From positions 1-6,467 of the forward strand of contig CAMLHI010000119.1 in the NCBI GenBank assembly GCA_946479705.1: a stretch of DNA of 6,467 nt, read 5' to 3'. Origin of the DNA: an uncultured Oxalobacteraceae bacterium. Its GTDB lineage: Bacteria; Pseudomonadota; Gammaproteobacteria; Burkholderiales; Burkholderiaceae. Below the pieces are notes generated by a model. That model worked only from the letters and a program-made list of their open reading frames with translations, was not told where the DNA came from and searched no databases. The position numbers and the translations under genes are program-made. Below, one piece after another: positions 5,267-6,467 of the stretch. Every line of letters starts with the position of its first letter. Positions within the stretch are counted from its first letter, which is position 1.

Positions 5267-6430
5267 ATGTATCGCCTCTTCCACCGAACCTCGCTGGCCG
5301 CCTGCATGGTGCAGCAACTCTTGAATCCAGGCGTACTCGATACCGGCGTGCGTTCGGGCCTGTTCATTTCCGGGCCGCGCCGCACCGGCAAAACCACCTT
5401 CCTCCGGAACGACCTGGTCCCGGCACTGCAACAGCAGGGCGCCGTGGTCATCTATGTCGACCTCTGGAGCAATGTGCAAGCCGAGCCCGCCGACCTGGTC
5501 CACGATGCCGTGCGCCAAGCGATGCACCAGCTGCAATCGCACGGGACCAAGGTGCGCAAGGCGCTTGGCCGCGTGTCAGCCATCGACCTTGGCGCCGGGC
5601 CGATCAAGTTCGGCTACAAGGTCGATAAGGTCGGCGCCCCCGGCGGCATTACCCTCGCGCAGGCGCTTGCCGAGGTCGTCGACAAGGCTCGCACCGATCT
5701 CGTCCTGATCGTCGACGAAGTCCAGCATGCGGTGTCCTTCGACAGTGGCCGCAGCATGCTGATGGCGCTCAAGGCCGCGCGCGACGCGATCAATATGCGT
5801 CCGGCAACGCCGGGCCACTTCCTGTTCGTGGGCACCGGTTCGCACCGCGCCCAGGTTGCCGAACTGGCCGCGCTCGGCAGCCATGCCTTCGCCGGCGCGG
5901 TATCGGTCGACTTCCCGCTGCTGGGCGAGGACTTCGTCGACGACTTGCTGGCACAGTTGACCGCAGTATCCGATACAGTGCTGCCGTCGCGTACGGCGGC
6001 CATGGCGGCATTCGAGCTCCTTGGCCATCTGCCGGAAGAGATGTCGAAGGCGGTGCGTCAGTTGCAGCAGATTCCGGCGGGAAGCGATCCCGATGCGATG
6101 TTGCCCGTGATTGCCGCGGCCTTGCGCGCGACGCTCATCGAACTTGAGCTGGCCAAGGTCGAGCGTCTCGGCAGCCTCGCGGTGGCGATTTTCGACGGCA
6201 TTGTGCGGGCCGGCGAGGGCGGATGCCATCCTGCCGCGGCGGACGCCTTGGCCAGCTACGCGGCAATGCTCGGCCGCCCGGTCGGCATCGAGGAAGTGCA
6301 GGCGCTGCTGAACGAACTGCTGGCGGCCAACCTGGTCACCCGGCGTGGCATCGGCCAGTACGCCGCCAGCGATCCGCAGGCCGCCCACGCCTGGCGCCTG
6401 GCGCCGCGCCCCAACATGCGGCTTGTATAA
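5267..6430 (+). CDS. P-loop AAA-type ATPase of unknown role
   Basis: The 387-residue protein has a clear nucleotide-binding core. The Walker A loop GPRRTGKTT lies at residues 36-44, preceded by the strand S-G-L-F-I. Walker B is LVLIVDE (145-151), with D150 and the catalytic E151, followed by V-Q-H. A sensor-1-like strand H-F-L-F-V-G-T-G-S-H-R (184-194) follows. The GPRRTGKT loop early in the protein, then Y-V-D-L-W (63-67), is typical of stand-alone archaeal-ATPase/STAND-related AAA proteins. Residues about 215-387 are helical and may form lid and winged-helix domains. No signal peptide or membrane segment is visible, so it should be cytoplasmic. I chose the ATG at 5267 because the family begins shortly before the P-loop; TTG 5246 is possible. 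Neither has a Shine-Dalgarno. The partner or substrate is unknown; the divergent membrane-protein gene is the obvious candidate partner. Confidence 0.88.
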   Translation: MYRLFHRTSLAACMVQQLLNPGVLDTGVRSGLFISGPRRTGKTTFLRNDLVPALQQQGAVVIYVDLWSNVQAEPADLVHDAVRQAMHQLQSHGTKVRKALGRVSAIDLGAGPIKFGYKVDKVGAPGGITLAQALAEVVDKARTDLVLIVDEVQHAVSFDSGRSMLMALKAARDAINMRPATPGHFLFVGTGSHRAQVAELAALGSHAFAGAVSVDFPLLGEDFVDDLLAQLTAVSDTVLPSRTAAMAAFELLGHLPEEMSKAVRQLQQIPAGSDPDAMLPVIAAALRATLIELELAKVERLGSLAVAIFDGIVRAGEGGCHPAAADALASYAAMLGRPVGIEEVQALLNELLAANLVTRRGIGQYAASDPQAAHAWRLAPRPNMRLV

Positions 6431-6431
6431 T
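6426..6431 (+). promoter_or_regulatory. Perfect TATAAT -10 box overlapping the ATPase stop codon
   Basis: TATAAT lies at 6426-6431, and its fourth to fifth bases are part of the TAA stop (6428-6430). No recognisable -35 sits 16-18 bases upstream in the GC-rich ATPase end. Initiation near 6438 would leave a leader of about 25 bases before the ATG at 6463. It probably gives the downstream gene its own promoter. Confidence 0.5.
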
Positions 6432-6450
6432 GCACGCAACCCAACGTGCA
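6431..6450. repeat. Inverted repeat TGCACG/CGTGCA before the downstream start codon
   Basis: The arms at 6431-6436 and 6445-6450 pair perfectly around an eight-base loop. The repeat starts at the last base of the TATAAT box and ends 12 bases before the ATG at 6463. It may be an operator or a leader hairpin; six-base arms are short, so chance is possible. Confidence 0.3.
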
Positions 6451-6462
6451 AGCGCAAACACA

Positions 6463-6467
6463 ATGAC
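6463..6467 (+). CDS. Putative start of the next gene, probably ubiE (only five bases visible)
   Basis: Only ATGAC is present (Met then the start of a Thr codon), so the sequence itself proves nothing. The call rests on a TATAAT box 32 bases upstream and on remembered gene order in Oxalobacteraceae, where the oxidoreductase - HIT - DUF971 string is followed by ubiE (a C-methyltransferase of ubiquinone/menaquinone synthesis), whose product starts M-T-K-T. No clear Shine-Dalgarno is seen. Confidence 0.25.

Noticed and set aside
5576..6463. Long minus-strand open frame (295 codons) opposite the ATPase
   Set aside because: It is antisense to a gene with clear Walker motifs, is rich in Arg/Gly/His as expected of a GC-rich shadow frame, and shows no recognisable motif or ribosome-binding site.
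1..6467. CRISPR array, tRNA, rRNA, riboswitch or insertion sequence
   Set aside because: No regularly spaced repeats, no cloverleaf or conserved RNA motif, and no transposase or integrase frame were seen on either strand.

Overview
The window looks like chromosomal DNA of a GC-rich betaproteobacterium, most likely Oxalobacteraceae (the Massilia/Duganella/Janthinobacterium group). This rests on the codon bias, on the gene string Fe-S/FAD oxidoreductase - HIT protein - DUF971 protein, and on recalled protein families. No database search was possible.

Bases 1-2337 are a compact core-type operon on the + strand. It holds the C-terminal half of a long FAD-linked oxidase/Fe-S protein (two 4Fe-4S motifs and two CCG modules), a HIT-family hydrolase, and a DUF971 (GBBH-like) protein. 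The genes are joined by two 4-base ATGA stop/start overlaps. A perfect 10-bp hairpin (2344-2368) follows the last stop.

Bases 2338-6430 look like an accessory block. In order it contains: a small Cys-rich, probably membrane-anchored protein of unknown function (2602-3087, +); a type II toxin-antitoxin operon of the HigBA/GraTA kind (3243-3836, +) with a recognisable promoter and a palindrome over its -35 box; a convergent gene for a roughly 370-residue protein with two C-terminal membrane segments, broken by a one-base frameshift (3927-5038, -); and a divergently transcribed P-loop AAA-type ATPase (5267-6430, +). The last two genes share a 228-base divergent intergenic region in which promoter-like boxes for both directions overlap.

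The final 37 bases carry a perfect TATAAT that overlaps the ATPase stop codon, then a short hairpin and an ATG at 6463. From remembered gene order in this family, I infer that this ATG begins ubiE, which normally follows the DUF971 gene. If so, the whole 2338-6430 block is an insertion between two core genes.

The best candidates for new biology are the split membrane protein/ATPase divergent pair beside the HigBA module, the likely leaderless higB message, and the conserved-looking double four-cysteine protein. None can be assigned a demonstrated function from sequence alone.
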